From: Oscillospiraceae bacterium
GTDB taxonomy: Bacteria; Bacillota_A; Clostridia; Oscillospirales; Oscillospiraceae
Direction: 5' to 3'
NCBI GenBank assembly: GCA_017540945.1
Contig: JAFYAB010000018.1
Location: 1-26,232, forward strand
Length of the DNA: 26,232 nucleotides
Positions 24,751-26,232 of this stretch are shown here, in pieces. The first letter of the stretch is position 1, and each line of letters starts with the position of its first letter. The position numbers were made by a program, and so were the translations under genes. The notes under the pieces are model-generated. The model was given only the letters and a program-made list of their open reading frames with translations, was not told the DNA's origin and did not search any database.

Positions 24751-25323
24751 TCAATACAGCTTCGCGCCGGCCGGAATGTGCGCATCGACCATCAGAAGAT
24801 GGAGCTTTTCCTCCTCGCCTTCCTTGTGGACGGCGGAGAGCAGCATACCGCAGCTCTCGACGCCCATCATGGGCCGGGGCGGGAGGTTGGTGATGGCGAT
24901 GCAGGTCTTGCCGATCAGCTCCTCGGGCTCGTAGTAAGCGTGAATGCCGGAGAGGATGGTCCGGGGCGTACCGGTGCCGTCGTCCAGAGTGAACTTCAAG
25001 AGCTTCTTGGACTTCTTGACGGCCTCGCAGGCCAGGACCTTGACGGCGCGGAAATCGCTCTTGGAGAAGGTCTCGAAGTCGACCTGATCCTCGAAAAGAG
25101 GCTCGATCACGACCTTGGAGAAATCGATGGGCTCCTGGTGCGGGCCGATGTGGGCATCGGTCCCTACGGTTTGCGGGTCGATGTGGGCATCGGCCCCTAC
25201 TTCCTGCGCGACCTTGCATGCCTCCTGAGAGGGGCAGGTAAAGCAGGCGCACTCGAAATCCGCCGGCTTTTCTTCGGTCTTGGCCTCTGCCTTTTCGGGT
25301 TTCTCCTTATCCAGCGGCTTCAT
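24751..25323 (-). CDS. MetG-type C-terminal tRNA-binding domain protein, with Cys-rich leader
   Basis: The C-terminal 110 residues are an EMAP/Trbp111 tRNA-binding OB-fold: KSDFRAVKVLACE, KLLKFTLDDGT, RTILSGIHAYYEPEELIGKT, then NLPPRPMMGVESCGMLLSA. This domain usually ends methionyl-tRNA synthetase or stands alone as its dimerising beta subunit. In front are a Lys/Glu/Pro-rich linker and a Cys cluster (Cys25, 27, 30, 36 in FECACFTCPSQEAC). Between these and the OB-fold lie two 11-residue repeats encoded by palindromic microrepeats. No catalytic Rossmann domain or KMSKS is present. The ATG at 25323 has no ribosome binding site, and AT-rich foreign-looking DNA begins just upstream, so this is probably the tail of a truncated metG. 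Domain call firm; expression doubtful. Confidence 0.85.
   Translation of the reverse strand: MKPLDKEKPEKAEAKTEEKPADFECACFTCPSQEACKVAQEVGADAHIDPQTVGTDAHIGPHQEPIDFSKVVIEPLFEDQVDFETFSKSDFRAVKVLACEAVKKSKKLLKFTLDDGTGTPRTILSGIHAYYEPEELIGKTCIAITNLPPRPMMGVESCGMLLSAVHKEGEEEKLHLLMVDAHIPAGAKLY
25135..25200 (-). repeat. Two tandem 33-base palindromic microrepeats inside a coding region
   Basis: On the minus strand each copy begins GTAGGG(G/A)CCGATG, then CCCA, then CATCG(A/G)CCCGCA. The arms CCGATG/CATCGG form a stem. A period of 33 bases keeps the frame and gives VGADAHIDPQT and VGTDAHIGPHQ. The GTAGGGRC start is shared with the intergenic element at 9454-9528. Confidence 0.8.
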
Positions 25324-25607
25324 GGTGGGGAATTTTACATTGCATCTACGTTCAATCACTATTAAAACCTCACAATCCCGTTCCAAATGTTTTCATCAAA
25401 CATCGGAAATACACTATTCGCTGCTAATTTAGCTCAATCCCTAATGTGTTGGAGAGTAATTTGGAGAGCTGGAGAATAGGAGAAAAGGCATGGCTTACGA
25501 TGATTTACAAGGAAAAACGTGACATCACGTTGTAAAAATCATTGTAGCACAAAAAGCTCTCCATTTCAAGGTTTTTTGCTGTTTTCGTTCATGTAGTTCT
25601 TGTGACG
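25324..25607. other. AT-rich gene-poor stretch
   Basis: Composition drops sharply in GC compared with the rest. No full gene is visible. A short minus-strand open frame ending near 25370 reads LAANSVFPMFDENIWNGI before its stop and may be a gene scrap. Several GGAGAG/GAGAGCT motifs and an 8-base inverted pair (GGAGAGCT near 25462, AGCTCTCC near 25555) flank the dyad described separately. Confidence 0.5.
25516..25569 (-). promoter_or_regulatory. Promoter with a dyad at its start site
   Basis: Minus strand TTGAAA (25569-25564), 17-base spacer, TACAAT (25546-25541). About ten bases further comes AACGTGA-TG-TCACGTT (25531-25516), within a larger imperfect inverted repeat from about 25497 to 25548. 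It could be an operator, or a terminator for the gene ending at 25608, since TTTTTCC follows on that strand. Confidence 0.55.
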
Positions 25608-25949
25608 TCAGAATCCGAACTGCTTACGAACTGTGCGCACGTCCTCCTCACTGTCTGTCTTGATAAAGATATTGCCAGCTCGAAATGCCGCCTTGATATC
25701 ATTGCATACCTCTTCTGGAGTCTTACGTATATCCAGTTTCACATACTTTAACTTATTGCTTCTACAAATGTGTTCTATGACCATTTGAATGCTTCTCGTG
25801 CTCTTGGTTGATCTGTCTATTACATCGAAAACAGTATTAAGCTCAGGCATGTATGCGTCAACCTCTACGCCAACCGTCTTTGCGTCATTCAGATTTATGG
25901 TGAGATCTTTATCCTTGGCGTAGCGCAAAAGCATCAGTTGTGGCAGCAT
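25608..25949 (-). CDS. Hypothetical protein, endonuclease-like C-terminal domain, probably partial
   Basis: A frame of 113 residues. The segment KTVGVEVDAYMPELNTVFDVID, shortened here to its core VEVDAYMPEL, resembles the metal-binding strand pair of PD-(D/E)XK-type nuclease domains found in zinc-ribbon proteins of clostridial mobile elements. A tail KTPEEVCNDIKAAFRAGNIF and EEDVRTVRKQFGF follows. I cannot name the family with confidence. The ATG overlaps the end of the preceding open frame by 16 bases in another frame, and no ribosome binding site is convincing, so the two may be one gene broken by a frameshift. Composition is AT-rich, unlike the host-like part of the window. Confidence 0.45.
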   Translation of the reverse strand: MLPQLMLLRYAKDKDLTINLNDAKTVGVEVDAYMPELNTVFDVIDRSTKSTRSIQMVIEHICRSNKLKYVKLDIRKTPEEVCNDIKAAFRAGNIFIKTDSEEDVRTVRKQFGF

Positions 25950-26120
25950 TCTTCTCTGCCGTTGAGAATATCCGCTTCGTGAAGCAGCTTTCCAAACTCA
26001 TCTTCGTCATAGACCTGACGTGAGATATCCTGAAATGCCTGGTTGTCGATCCCACTCCATGACGGAGATATACTCACAAAGCCCTTTAAGGTTCCCTTGT
26101 CGATCACATATACATCTCCG
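25934..26120 (-). pseudogene. Fragment of an unknown protein joined to a ParB N-terminus
   Basis: A minus-strand frame, protein-like from about 26112 (GDVYVIDKGTLKGFVSIS, then SGIDNQAFQDISRQVYDEDE) to a TGA at 25934. It has no ATG of its own; upstream in another frame is ParB-like sequence that breaks off at the same place. It may be the N-terminal part of the same gene as the endonuclease-like frame that follows. Family not recognised. Confidence 0.4.
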
Positions 26121-26232
26121 AGATGGGAATATCGAAAATGCGAGGGAGCTTGTTTACCTTGCGTTCCTCGTCATTTGCGAACAACTCATCGTATCCAGTC
26201 AGGCCCAGGTCGATTTTTTGCACGTTCTTCAA
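26104..26232 (-). CDS. ParB-like N-terminal fragment, cut by the window edge and by a junction
   Basis: The frame entering from the right edge reads KIDLGLTGYDELFANDEERK then LPRIFDIPISEM. This matches the N-terminus of ParB/Spo0J-like partition proteins carried by clostridial conjugative elements and plasmids, where a ParB nuclease-like domain would follow. Here the resemblance stops at about 26113 and a stop codon comes at 26104. ParB proteins bind partition sites on DNA. Truncation is either biological, by deletion in a degraded element, or an assembly joint. The family call rests on a short segment recognised from memory. Confidence 0.5.
   Translation of the reverse strand: MKNVQKIDLGLTGYDELFANDEERKVNKLPRIFDIPISEMYM

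Noticed and set aside
24613..25365. 250-codon plus-strand frame
   Set aside because: Antisense to the tRNA-binding domain, whose motifs are unmistakable.

Overview
The window looks like a chromosomal segment of a GC-rich low-GC-phylum bacterium, most probably a gut clostridium of the Oscillospiraceae/Ruminococcaceae type. The clues are strong AAGGAGG-type ribosome binding sites, sigma-A promoters with 17-base spacers, and family content typical of Clostridia: YqeG phosphatase, a YolD-like protein, an SLH-domain surface protein, a DhaS-like TetR regulator and a GtrII-type membrane protein. No 16S rRNA, tRNA or other taxonomic marker is visible, so the placement is an inference. The gene content is mostly housekeeping and peptide, amino-acid or sugar metabolism. 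No toxin, secretion, CRISPR or complete mobile element was found.

Left part (1-6250). The 3' end of a GAPDH gene is joined near base 145 to unrelated AT-rich sequence. A minus-strand pair follows (unknown 229-aa protein, then a YolD-like protein). A plus-strand operon yqeG / M24 aminopeptidase / acyltransferase is coupled by 4-base overlaps. The acyltransferase is clearly AT-richer than its neighbours and abuts a truncated, frameshifted yitT remnant. A NUDIX hydrolase and its TetR-family regulator are overlapped, with a tandem direct repeat over the regulator's promoter.

Middle (6250-18800). A coupled minus-strand set encodes an aldo-keto reductase, an exported SLH/NlpC-P60-like protein and a TrkA-C membrane protein. 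Next come an M28 peptidase, a HutD-family protein, an M18 aminopeptidase and an APC permease, each with its own clear signals. Then come two small zinc-ribbon proteins (one Lar-like), a divergent DMT-type transporter, a GtrII-type polytopic protein and a small membrane protein.

Right part (18800-26232). Tex and a GH13 amylase form one operon, divergent from glucose-6-phosphate isomerase. The shared 280-base gap carries two good promoters and four copies of a TCAATTTG motif, which suggests common control of glucan breakdown and hexose-phosphate use. The last 1.5 kb holds a stand-alone MetG-type tRNA-binding domain with two palindromic microrepeats inserted in frame. Beyond it lies AT-rich mosaic DNA with an endonuclease-like fragment and a truncated ParB N-terminus. 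Both window ends therefore show abrupt junctions between host-like and foreign-looking DNA, either from real mobile-element insertion or deletion or from chimeric assembly.

The most interesting signals are small-scale: several families of hairpin microrepeats (one read as protein), the paired operators at tetR and amylase/pgi, a -35 box inside the neighbour's terminator stem, and a conserved-looking tail on the amylase. I did not find a convincing large novel system.
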